Counted from the first letter of the stretch, positions 1 to 6,356 are shown. The stretch: DNA of 6,784 nt from an uncultured Bacteroides sp. (GCA_959606905.1 CAUHML010000166.1:1-6784), one strand, 5' to 3'. Notes: generated by a model from the sequence alone, not told the origin. Numbers and translations: made by a program.

Positions 1-1394
1 ATCAGTTTCAGTCCTTTATATACTTCCCATTCGGCTTGTATGGTTCCCAATAATTCATCATTCACATTCTGGCGATAACCGCCTTCTTCCAAACGCTGCA
101 AACCGTTTGAGTTACTTCCGGCAGGATAATTATAACTACCATCCTCATTCTTGATCGGGTAAATCGGCGGCATACGGTTTGCCTGCTCGATAATCCATTC
201 CGTCCAGTAAGCATGTTCTTTAATATCATTACGGGCAAATTGAGAAGTCAAATTCAATGTAAAGTTATTCGTCACCTTATGGCTTACATTCAGACGTGCA
301 TTGTAGCGTTTATAACCATAATCAGGTCCCTTGAACATACTGTTCTGATCCATATAACCCAAAGAAGCCATGTAAGACAACTGGTCGTTACCTCCTGTCA
401 TCGAAACATTGTGTGAACTTTGAGGAGAATTACGGTGATACAGTTCTTTCACCCAATTTACATTCGGACCGCCATTTCTAAATTGCGCAATCTGCTCGGG
501 AGTGAATTTTGCAGCTCTTCCCGAATTAACAGCCGCTTCATTATACAGTTCAGCATATACCCACGAGTCTGCTATCTTAGGCAATGAAGTAGGCTGCTGA
601 ACACCATACATAAAATCATAAGAGATTTCCACCTTACCGGCTTTTCCTTTCTTGGTAGTAACAAGTACCACACCATTGGAAGCACGTGAACCATAAATAG
701 CAGTAGAAGAAGCATCTTTCAAAATAGAAATCTGCTCAATATCAGCCGGATTCAAATTGCCCAGCGATCCTTCAATTCCGTCAATAATCACCAACGGATC
801 ATTGTTGTTCATCGTATTCAATCCACGGATATTAATAGAAGGAACACTACCCGGAGTAGAACTTCCCTGCTGAATAACCAAACCGGGAGTCGTTCCCTGC
901 ATCGCTTCCAATACATTGGAAATCGGCTTTCCTTCCAATTCATCCGTAGAAACAGAAGACACAGCTCCTGTCAGGTTGACTTTCTTCTGCACGCCGTAGC
1001 CTACCACTACCACATCTTTCAAAGTAACCACATCCGACTTCAACACCACATTGATAAACTGGCGGCCGTTCACCGGAACTTCCTGTGTTTCATATCCAAT
1101 TGAGGAAACTACCAATACCGCTTTTGAAGCAACATTCAGTGAAAAATTTCCATCCATATCCGTAGCCGTACCCGTAGATACACCTTTCACCAGCACGGTA
1201 GCCCCAATCACGGGTTCCCCGTCTGCCATTACTTTACCTTTCACTGCGATTGTATTAGATTGCGCATACAGTTTGGAACCAACAGCCACATTCATACAAA
1301 CAATCAACATAACAGCCAATAATTGCCAACTCGAAAATGCCGTTCTGAAAAGCCGGCGGGCAAATTGCGCGTTCAATAGATTAGATTGTTTCAT
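1..1394 (-). CDS. SusC/RagA-family TonB-dependent outer membrane receptor (N-terminal part)
   Basis: This is the first 464 codons of a SusC-like receptor; the beta-barrel remainder lies beyond the left edge. SusC proteins pair with a SusD lipoprotein and import oligosaccharides across the outer membrane using TonB energy. Residues 1-44 look like a signal peptide, with a basic start, a hydrophobic stretch around 24-38 and a cut near LYAQ. Residues about 49-121 form a carboxypeptidase-regulatory-like beta domain (GKVMADGEPVIGATV, then GYETQEV). A TonB-box-like strand follows (DVVVVGYGVQKK, about 127-138). The plug domain carries family hallmarks NDPLVIIDGIEG (198-209) and LKDASSTAIYGSRASNGV (225-242). 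There is no N-terminal STN domain, so control by an anti-sigma factor is unlikely. The ATG at 1394 lies 39 bp after the kinase gene with no promoter seen, so it is probably the third gene of that operon. A susD-like gene would be expected to follow outside the window. The family call is secure; the substrate is unknown. Confidence 0.95.
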   Translation of the reverse strand, partial: MKQSNLLNAQFARRLFRTAFSSWQLLAVMLIVCMNVAVGSKLYAQSNTIAVKGKVMADGEPVIGATVLVKGVSTGTATDMDGNFSLNVASKAVLVVSSIGYETQEVPVNGRQFINVVLKSDVVTLKDVVVVGYGVQKKVNLTGAVSSVSTDELEGKPISNVLEAMQGTTPGLVIQQGSSTPGSVPSINIRGLNTMNNNDPLVIIDGIEGSLGNLNPADIEQISILKDASSTAIYGSRASNGVVLVTTKKGKAGKVEISYDFMYGVQQPTSLPKIADSWVYAELYNEAAVNSGRAAKFTPEQIAQFRNGGPNVNWVKELYHRNSPQSSHNVSMTGGNDQLSYMASLGYMDQNSMFKGPDYGYKRYNARLNVSHKVTNNFTLNLTSQFARNDIKEHAYWTEWIIEQANRMPPIYPIKNEDGSYNYPAGSNSNGLQRLEEGGYRQNVNDELLGTIQAEWEVYKGLKL

Positions 1395-1433
1395 AACATT
1401 TTATATTTGAATTAATAGAAGAGTTATCATATA

Positions 1434-2534
1434 TTATAAGATATTAAGTTGGGACAAAGCAAAGGAATAAGCCCCTAAAGCAACGGCTCTGCTTGCTCCT
1501 AATGTAGAAACAGCAATGCCTATTTTCTTGTGACAGGCATAATGCACCTCTCTCTCCGAAAATGGTATTTTCACCATCTTGTCTTTTTCCTCCAGAAATT
1601 TATCAAATGCCTCTTTTTCGGACAGATTGAACACCTCCATCTGCAAACAAGGGAAAGAAGCTCCTGCAAATGTGCCGATCTGCCGATTCATCTCATTCAT
1701 AATTCCCGGAAGTATGTATTTAGCCGCTCCGGCCACTCCTCCGCCAATCACTACCAAGCCATCAACAATATTCAATGCACGGATGATAGCATCACCGGCC
1801 ATCTCTCCCAGTTCGTTAAAACTCCGGACAGCAGCCTGCTGATCTCCCTCTGCGGTCCCTTCGGCAATATCATATATATCTTTGGGAGTCAAAGAAGAAG
1901 CATCCTTTCCGGTCAATTCCTGATATACTCGCCTGACAGCCCTGATGCTGACACTTTCTTCCGCGATCATTTCGGGATATTTCTTATTCCGCATAATCCA
2001 GACGTCGCCGCCGCAACCGTTGTCTCCGGTCAGTAACCGGCTGTCAATCACCACTCCGGCACCAAACCCGGTACCCAGCGTTATTCCGAGCAGGTTCTTA
2101 TATACCTTACTGCTGCCTGCTTCTTTCAGGCGTTTATTCACTTCGGGCAAAGTGCCTGCCAAGGCTTCGCCATAAGCAAACAAATTACCGTCATTATTAA
2201 TAAAAACCGGAATACCAAACTGTTCCCTCAAATAAGGTCCAAGTGCCACTCCTCCCCTGAAGGCCGGGAAGTTGGGCAAGTCACCAATAATTCCATGCTC
2301 ATAGTCAGCAGGCCCGGGGAAAGCAAAACTGATAGCTACCGGAAGTTTCGGCAATCGTTTTTCAACTTCCAGGAAACCTTCTACAAGAACAGACAAGCAA
2401 CGCTCCAAGTCGTCGGACGCTGCCGGAAGGCAAATAGGTTCCACTATTTCGCGACAGCCTTGTATGGCTGAAAACACGAAATTAGTGCCTCCCGCATCGA
2501 GCGTCATTACGATTCGTTCATCATGTTCATACAT
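1434..2534 (-). CDS. ROK-family sugar kinase, divergent (candidate hexokinase/mannokinase)
   Basis: This 366-aa protein is a cytoplasmic ROK kinase, a family that phosphorylates hexoses such as glucose, mannose, fructose or N-acetylhexosamines with ATP. The phosphate-binding motif LDAGGT is at 12-17, the catalytic-base motif INNDGN has Asp at about 115, the glycine-rich LGTGFGAG is at 153-160, the adenosine-side VVIGGG is at 261-266 and LGASRAVALGA is near the C terminus. Two usual ROK features are missing. The sugar-binding GE-x-GH segment reads GGDVW (175-179), and no CxCGxxGCxE zinc motif precedes the conserved Glu (AEES, 191-194). Sugar specificity therefore cannot be assumed. The neighbouring isomerase suggests mannose, giving mannose-6-phosphate. 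I chose the ATG at 2534 over a TTG three codons upstream; an ATG at 2507 (MTLDAGG) is also possible. The chosen start codon lies inside an operator-like repeat. Family sure, substrate inferred. Confidence 0.9.
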   Translation of the reverse strand: MYEHDERIVMTLDAGGTNFVFSAIQGCREIVEPICLPAASDDLERCLSVLVEGFLEVEKRLPKLPVAISFAFPGPADYEHGIIGDLPNFPAFRGGVALGPYLREQFGIPVFINNDGNLFAYGEALAGTLPEVNKRLKEAGSSKVYKNLLGITLGTGFGAGVVIDSRLLTGDNGCGGDVWIMRNKKYPEMIAEESVSIRAVRRVYQELTGKDASSLTPKDIYDIAEGTAEGDQQAAVRSFNELGEMAGDAIIRALNIVDGLVVIGGGVAGAAKYILPGIMNEMNRQIGTFAGASFPCLQMEVFNLSEKEAFDKFLEEKDKMVKIPFSEREVHYACHKKIGIAVSTLGASRAVALGAYSFALSQLNIL

Positions 2535-2535
2535 A
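2522..2535. promoter_or_regulatory. predicted GntR operator, site 2 (over kinase start codon)
   Basis: CATGTTCATACATA shares 13 of 14 bases with the other two copies, including the complete GT-TCAT-AC core. On the minus strand it holds the kinase ATG and encodes MYEH. Only a weak promoter-like TAATATCTTG (2550-2541) lies upstream on the minus strand, so the site is more likely a secondary or roadblock operator than part of a strong internal promoter. Confidence 0.5.
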
Positions 2536-2567
2536 GTTCTCAAGATATTAGATGATTTATTTCATTA

Positions 2568-4298
2568 TTAAAAGCGTACGTAAGCTTTGATCGTTACACA
2601 TTCTTTTCCTGCAGATTTACCATACGGGGCAATGGTATATTCTTTCACCCCGGCAGGAATAATAAATGTTTCGGCATAATGCACCACGAAAGGTTCAAAA
2701 GCATGAGTAGGACTCTCAACTACGGCCTCTTCTCCCTCCAACAGATTCAGTACATTTACACTATCGTTTGTGTGATGCAACACCGGTGATGAGAAACGGT
2801 GGCGACGAGTTTCGATAAATTCGTTCGGATGCAGTCCGGTACGTTCTTCTACCCAACCTTCTCCGGAAGCGACTTCCGTAAACTGATTGCGAAGGTGTTC
2901 ATTTACATATTCCGTATCGCGATTCCAGTTGATAACGCATTTACCACGTTCCACATTGATCGGACGCGGTTTTCCATCCAGTCCCAAGCGTTGCCAGTCC
3001 CATAGTTTGAAAGTAAAGAGGTTCGGAGTCGAGCTGATTTCAAGCACCATACTGTTGGCACCAGAACAATGAACAGTTCCTCCCGGAATCAGGAAGTGAT
3101 CGTGTTTCTTTGTCGGAATCTTATTTACGTACTTTTCTGCGTCAAACACCAATTCACCTTTTTGTGCTTTACGCAAATCGCCGATCATCGCTCCTTTGTC
3201 CACTCCTGTCTTTACTCCCAGATAAACGACGGCATCTTCTTCCGCGTCTACCATGTAGTAACTTTCATCCTGCGTGTAGTACATACCGAAACTGTCACGG
3301 ATAAATTGAGTAGTAGGATGCACCTGCAAACTCAAATTACCTCCGCCCATCGTATCCAAAAAGTCGAAACGAATAGGGAAGTCTTTTCCAAAGCGTGCCT
3401 CCACCGGTTCACCAAGCAACTCTTTACTTTTCAGCAAAACCAAATCAACCGAAGGCAGTTCAAAGCGCACTCCGTTCACTTCAAAATAAAGGCTGTTCTC
3501 TTCAGGTACACAGTCAAAGCACCAGCCGAAATTTTCGCGTTCACGATCCAGATCGCAAACCTCTTTCATCCATTGACCACCCCAGGGAGCCGGATCGAAG
3601 AAAGGAACTACCCGGAACGGTGTGTTCACCGTTGCCTCTACCCCTTTAAAGAAAGTATCCTTATCAATCATCTTCGGTGTCCCGGCCACATGGGTGTCAA
3701 TCCAGAATTCTACCCTGTCAAACAATCTTTCCTTATACCTATCACATACTCTCCAATCGTTGAAATACCCTCTCTTGTATTGCAAAGAAACAGCATCGTT
3801 CCGATTGTCTATACCTAAAGCTTTTACCTCATGCCGGCGGAAACGTTGTTGGATTTCCCAACGTGCCATATCCACATAAACCACCATTGCGTCCTGTGGA
3901 GCAACAACAGCAGCACCCGTACCTATGATTACAATGGTTTCTTTTGCTTCACTGATTTGCTTCCGTGCAGCAGCCACCTTATCCGCATCCAAATAATCTT
4001 CCAGCTTCAAATTGGTGACATAGCCGAATAATACATCTTCAGTCATGAAGCGTTCTGTCAACGCTTGAATTTCTTTTTCCGGTTTCATCAAATCACGTAC
4101 ATTCATCACTCTTCCGGAGAATTCTTTTGAAAAAGCACCCAGCACTTCTTCTTCATATACTCCTGTATATAAATCCACAGCCAGCACTTTTCTTGCATCC
4201 ATTTTCTCTTTTAACATAGAAATGATAGAATCCCAACCCTGAACAAGCATCCCCGTCAGCTTCGTAGAAGGAAATTTATCATAATTAGCTTTTCTCAT
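2568..4298 (-). CDS. class I mannose-6-phosphate isomerase (ManA-like) with extra N-terminal domain
   Basis: This 576-aa protein probably interconverts mannose-6-phosphate and fructose-6-phosphate in the cytoplasm. The cupin isomerase core starts near residue 225 and keeps the expected metal ligands: Gln325 and His327 in LSLQVHP, Glu345 in DESYYMVDA and His410 in IPGGTVHCSG. The substrate-side Arg437 (KLWDWQRLG) is also present. Ordinary ManA proteins are about 315-390 aa. Here roughly 200 extra residues precede the core and look like a Rossmann or P-loop kinase-type fold (KVLAVDLYTGVYEEEVLGAF at 37-56, TIVIIGTGAAVVAP at 121-134), but the GxxxxGKS/T motif is missing. I chose the ATG at 4298. 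The in-frame ATG at 4334 would add MYEHIKFKNAIN, but it sits within the operator and only about 7 nt from the predicted transcription start. This is the first gene of a probable three-gene operon. Isomerase family strong, exact sugar inferred. Confidence 0.9.
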   Translation of the reverse strand: MRKANYDKFPSTKLTGMLVQGWDSIISMLKEKMDARKVLAVDLYTGVYEEEVLGAFSKEFSGRVMNVRDLMKPEKEIQALTERFMTEDVLFGYVTNLKLEDYLDADKVAAARKQISEAKETIVIIGTGAAVVAPQDAMVVYVDMARWEIQQRFRRHEVKALGIDNRNDAVSLQYKRGYFNDWRVCDRYKERLFDRVEFWIDTHVAGTPKMIDKDTFFKGVEATVNTPFRVVPFFDPAPWGGQWMKEVCDLDRERENFGWCFDCVPEENSLYFEVNGVRFELPSVDLVLLKSKELLGEPVEARFGKDFPIRFDFLDTMGGGNLSLQVHPTTQFIRDSFGMYYTQDESYYMVDAEEDAVVYLGVKTGVDKGAMIGDLRKAQKGELVFDAEKYVNKIPTKKHDHFLIPGGTVHCSGANSMVLEISSTPNLFTFKLWDWQRLGLDGKPRPINVERGKCVINWNRDTEYVNEHLRNQFTEVASGEGWVEERTGLHPNEFIETRRHRFSSPVLHHTNDSVNVLNLLEGEEAVVESPTHAFEPFVVHYAETFIIPAGVKEYTIAPYGKSAGKECVTIKAYVRF

Positions 4299-4321
4299 GT
4301 TTATAGCGTTTTTAAATTTTA

Positions 4322-4335
4322 TATGTTCATACATA
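4322..4335. promoter_or_regulatory. predicted GntR operator, site 1 (operon promoter)
   Basis: TATGTTCATACATA is a palindrome with perfect 5-bp arms (TATGT/ACATA) around TCAT. The GT-N4-AC core is the form known for HutC-subfamily GntR operators. It lies just downstream of the predicted operon transcription start and covers an in-frame ATG. An identical 14-mer occurs at 5174-5187 and a 13/14 match at 2522-2535. The link to the adjacent regulator is inferred from motif, position and copy number. Confidence 0.65.
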
Positions 4336-4347
4336 CTTTCAATTGTG

Positions 4348-4377
4348 CAAATATATAGATTTTATTTTTATTCCAAA
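4348..4377 (-). promoter_or_regulatory. predicted promoter of the isomerase-kinase-susC operon
   Basis: Reading the minus strand, a TTTG (-33 type) at 4377-4374 is followed after 18 bp by TATATTTG at 4355-4348, an exact match to the Bacteroides -7 pattern TAnnTTTG. A second TTTG at 4381-4378 gives a 22-bp spacing. Transcription would begin near 4341, leaving a leader of about 43 nt before the ATG at 4298. The operator at 4322-4335 would lie about 6-19 nt downstream of the start point, a suitable place for repression. No mapped start exists here. Confidence 0.6.
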
Positions 4378-4382
4378 CAAAA

Positions 4383-4414
4383 CTTGGATTATTTTTTGAT
4401 AAATCTTATATTTG
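4383..4414 (+). promoter_or_regulatory. predicted promoter of the GntR regulator gene
   Basis: On the plus strand CTTG (4383-4386, one off TTTG) is followed after 20 bp by TATATTTG (4407-4414), an exact TAnnTTTG. Transcription would start near 4421, about 20 nt before the ATG. It stands back to back with the operon promoter, whose -33 element lies only about 6 bp away, so the two promoters may compete. Confidence 0.55.
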
Positions 4415-4440
4415 CTGAAAATAAACCAATCAGGATAGAT

Positions 4441-5169
4441 ATGAAATTAGATCATAATAGTGATAAACCGCTTCATATTCAGGCAGAAGAGATACTAAGA
4501 AGACTCATAGAATCTGAAGAGTACAAAAACGGGAAGCTATTTCCCAATGAGGTCGAATTGTCTGAACAATTACATATTTCAAGGAACACATTGAGACAAG
4601 CTATCAACAAACTCGTGTTTGAGGGGCTTTTGGTGCGCAAGAAAGGCTACGGCACGAAGGTAGTAAAGAAAGGTATCGTAGGCGGAGTAAAGAACTGGCT
4701 TAGTTTCTCACAGGAAATGAAGATGTTAGGTATAGAGATTCGCAATTTCGAGCTACATATCAGTTTAAAGCGTGCAACCGAAGAAATCGGTACGTTCTTT
4801 GATTTAGGTTCCAGTCCCGACACTCGCTGTGTAGTGATGGAGCGCGTCAGAGGAAAAAAAGAATATCCGTTTGTTTACTTCATCTCTTATTTCAACCCCA
4901 ATATTCCACTAACCGGAGAGGAAGATTATACACGCCCATTATACGAAATGCTGGAAACCCAATATAATATAGTGGTAAAGACCAGCAAGGAGGAGATTTC
5001 AGCCAGACTTGCAGGGGAATTTATTGCAGAGAAACTGGAGATAAAATCCAATGACCCTATATTAATAAGGAAAAGATTTGTTTATGATGTGAACGGAGTA
5101 CCTATTGAATACAACGTCGGATATTACCGGGCAGACAGCTTTACTTATACAATAGAGGCAGAGAGATAG
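4441..5169 (+). CDS. GntR-family (HutC subfamily) transcriptional regulator with UTRA domain
   Basis: This 242-aa regulator is divergent from the isomerase-kinase-susC operon and is its likely repressor. Residues about 9-75 form the GntR winged helix-turn-helix: PLHIQAEEILRRLI, then FPNEVELSEQLHISRNTLRQ and a wing KKGYGTKV. Residues about 95-238 form the UTRA ligand domain, recognisable by TSKEEISARLAGEFIA, then DPILIRKRFVYDVNG and a terminal IEYNVGYYRADSFTYTI. UTRA regulators usually release DNA when they bind a sugar phosphate or related metabolite. Mannose-6-P or fructose-6-P would fit here by context, but this is inference. The ATG at 4441 has an AGGA 5 bp upstream and a promoter in front. 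The frame stays open back to 4297, but that extension runs through the divergent promoters and lies outside the domain, so I excluded it. Operator-like repeats flank the gene on both sides. Confidence 0.93.
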   Translation: MKLDHNSDKPLHIQAEEILRRLIESEEYKNGKLFPNEVELSEQLHISRNTLRQAINKLVFEGLLVRKKGYGTKVVKKGIVGGVKNWLSFSQEMKMLGIEIRNFELHISLKRATEEIGTFFDLGSSPDTRCVVMERVRGKKEYPFVYFISYFNPNIPLTGEEDYTRPLYEMLETQYNIVVKTSKEEISARLAGEFIAEKLEIKSNDPILIRKRFVYDVNGVPIEYNVGYYRADSFTYTIEAER

Positions 5170-5173
5170 ACGG

Positions 5174-5187
5174 TATGTTCATACATA
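5174..5187. promoter_or_regulatory. predicted GntR operator, site 3 (behind gntR)
   Basis: TATGTTCATACATA is an exact copy of site 1, 5 bp after the gntR stop codon in the convergent intergenic region. No gene start is near it on either strand. It could be an auxiliary operator for looping to site 1 (852 bp away), an autoregulatory roadblock, or a site for an unseen antisense promoter. Confidence 0.5.
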
Positions 5188-5193
5188 TATAAT

Positions 5194-5252
5194 ATAAGGA
5201 GGCTATTTTAGAAGTTGAAATCTCTATCTTTCCTTTAAAATAACCTCTTTAT
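5194..5252. terminator. bidirectional terminator hairpin between convergent genes
   Basis: Arms at 5194-5210 and 5236-5252 pair over 17 positions with one mismatch (5203/5243) and one G-T pair (5198/5248), around a 25-nt loop. The stem carries runs of T and A (TATTTTA/TAAAATA), so it can end transcripts from either side. It sits between the gntR stop (5169) and the stop of the minus-strand gene (5279). The long loop makes it less classic than a tight GC hairpin. Confidence 0.55.
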
Positions 5253-5278
5253 ATCATCTCTCTTTCCATAATCATGTC

Positions 5279-6103
5279 CTACCCGTCATTTATTATCGAA
5301 CTACCATTAGAGCATCCGGCAAGAATCCGATCCAGACTTTCATCCACAACACCTATCATCTGAAGTTTGGATAATAAATGATAGTAAGAAGTTTTTCCTA
5401 CTCCTTCTATTCTCAACAGACTTTTCCACCCTCTTCCCGATACGATTTCCAATAAATCTTTTACTGTTCGAACATCTTGATTATACAAGACATTAGCCAA
5501 CCGAGTATCAGCTACTTTACAAACAGGCAATTGAAGTATCCACTCCTCCTGCCCAACATTTATATTCTTATTATTGTCTGCCAAAGATAAAAAACGAGCA
5601 TCGATAGCACGCTTTCGATAAGTAGCCAATATATCTTTTTTCAGTTTCAACCCTTTAAGTATAGAGTTATACATTTGCAATGTCTTCCCATAGGTAATTC
5701 GATGCCGATCAGCCACTTTCGCTACTGATTCTCCTGTAGAAATTGAATAGAAGATATCGCGGGTAACAGGGTGAAGAATCAATGCTGACAGTTCACGAAT
5801 GATTATTTCATATAGCGGTTTACAAGTCGTCTGTGTTCTCAATACATATAGTAGATCATCGTATTTGGAAATGATAAAGTCCCGTTCCAGTTTCTTTTCT
5901 TCTACGATTTTAGAAAGGTAACCTGCTTCTAAACCAAGTCTTTTGTGAGCTTCCAGATAAGCATCCAAACTCTCATCATCCAAAAACAACTGATCGTTGA
6001 TTCGGGAACTCGTAATGTATCCAAGATTTGCCCAATTTCTAAGAATCGTCTCCTGGATGCCGTGTCTTTCAGACATCTGTTTTGTTGTGAGCCAATTTGA
6101 CAT
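5279..6103 (-). CDS. putative DNA-binding protein: MerR-like HTH, sigma-4-like middle, alpha-CTD-like C terminus
   Basis: I do not recognise this 274-aa protein as a named family member. Residues about 4-53 (NWLTTKQMSERHGI, then LRNWANLGYI and LFLDDESLDAYLEAH) resemble the helix-turn-helix of MerR or excisionase proteins. A long probable helix follows (55-110). Residues about 112-150 (RDIFYSISTGESVAKVADRH, then ITYGKTLQMYNSILKGL) look like a sigma-region-4-type helix-turn-helix. Residues about 191-250 resemble the RNA polymerase alpha C-terminal domain: RLAN (201-204) matches the DNA-contacting RSAN of E. coli alpha, then TVKDLLEI and RIEGVGKTS (231-239). No membrane segment or signal peptide is seen. 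The protein probably binds DNA, perhaps as a transcription regulator. The ATG at 6103 is needed to keep the first helix-turn-helix whole; it directly follows the U-tract of a terminator, so expression likely depends on read-through of the upstream leader RNA. The target is unknown. Confidence 0.8.
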   Translation of the reverse strand: MSNWLTTKQMSERHGIQETILRNWANLGYITSSRINDQLFLDDESLDAYLEAHKRLGLEAGYLSKIVEEKKLERDFIISKYDDLLYVLRTQTTCKPLYEIIIRELSALILHPVTRDIFYSISTGESVAKVADRHRITYGKTLQMYNSILKGLKLKKDILATYRKRAIDARFLSLADNNKNINVGQEEWILQLPVCKVADTRLANVLYNQDVRTVKDLLEIVSGRGWKSLLRIEGVGKTSYYHLLSKLQMIGVVDESLDRILAGCSNGSSIINDG

Positions 6104-6143
6104 AAAAAAACGGAACTAGATTAATAATATTAACTAGTCCCGT
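6104..6143 (-). terminator. intrinsic terminator abutting the start codon of the HTH gene
   Basis: On the minus strand ACGGGACTAG (6143-6134) pairs with CTAGTTCCGT (6119-6110), 10 bp including one G-U. The stem continues by five A-U pairs to a 3-nt loop (one bulged base), and seven U follow (6110-6104). The next base is the A of the ATG at 6103. This is a strong rho-independent terminator at the end of the leader RNA. Confidence 0.85.
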
Positions 6144-6167
6144 ACCTTTTATTATAAAAGAGTACGG
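6140..6167 (-). promoter_or_regulatory. candidate anti-terminator hairpin
   Basis: CCGTAC (6167-6162) pairs with GTACGG (6145-6140), followed by a one-base bulge and six more pairs around a 3-nt loop. It uses bases 6140-6143, which also form the base of the terminator stem (with 6110-6113). If this hairpin forms first, the terminator loses its four basal pairs next to the U-tract. A switching role is inferred. Confidence 0.45.
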
Positions 6168-6356
6168 AGCTGTCACATCCCGCTAGTAGGAGGTAGTAAC
6201 GGCTACCCAATGCATACGGGCAGACAGCCCGTACCCTATGAGAAGTCATAGAAGTACAGGCGTCTTCCCAGCATGCATTAAAAAATCCGTTACAATTTCC
6301 TACTAGCCGAGGAAACGCACAATCGCACACCACAAAGGCGTGCTACGTTCCAATGA

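Larger units (their letters stand above)
6104..6351 (-). ncRNA. predicted structured leader RNA / attenuator upstream of the HTH gene
   Basis: About 248 nt, from a predicted start near 6351 to a U-tract ending at 6104, can fold extensively. In 5'-3' order (falling coordinates) there is a 5' hairpin of 7 bp (6343-6337 with 6331-6325), enclosed by GGAACG pairing with CGUUUCC (6351-6346 with 6317-6311, one bulge). Then comes a long rod: 10 perfect bp (6307-6298 with 6191-6182), 7 perfect bp (6293-6287 with 6202-6196) and 7 perfect bp (6279-6273 with 6215-6209). These enclose two 6-bp hairpins (6251-6246 with 6241-6236, CUUC loop; 6232-6227 with 6221-6216, UGUCU loop). A 12-bp hairpin (6167-6140) and an intrinsic terminator follow. 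It matches none of tmRNA, RNase P or SRP RNA as I know them, and a 6S-like or other Rfam family is not excluded. It could act in cis on the gene, or be a free small RNA. Confidence 0.7.

Noticed and set aside
1288..1302. Partial operator-like TTCATACA
   Set aside because: Only 8 bases match, the palindrome arm is missing, and it lies within the SusC signal peptide coding sequence.
1051..1410. 119-codon plus-strand frame
   Set aside because: It is antisense to the SusC signal peptide and N-terminal domain.
1530..2036. 168-codon plus-strand frame
   Set aside because: It is antisense to the ROK kinase, whose motifs are certain.
3069..3818. 249-codon plus-strand frame
   Set aside because: It is antisense to the clear isomerase gene and its translation has no domain-like pattern; it is a shadow frame.
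4297..4440. N-terminal extension of the GntR regulator back to 4297
   Set aside because: It would translate through both divergent promoters and the operator; the family domain begins only after the ATG at 4441.
6130..6333. 67-codon minus-strand frame across the leader RNA, ending in the terminator loop
   Set aside because: It starts with GTG inside a hairpin, has no recognisable domain and lies over strong RNA stems. A leader-peptide role cannot be excluded but has no support.
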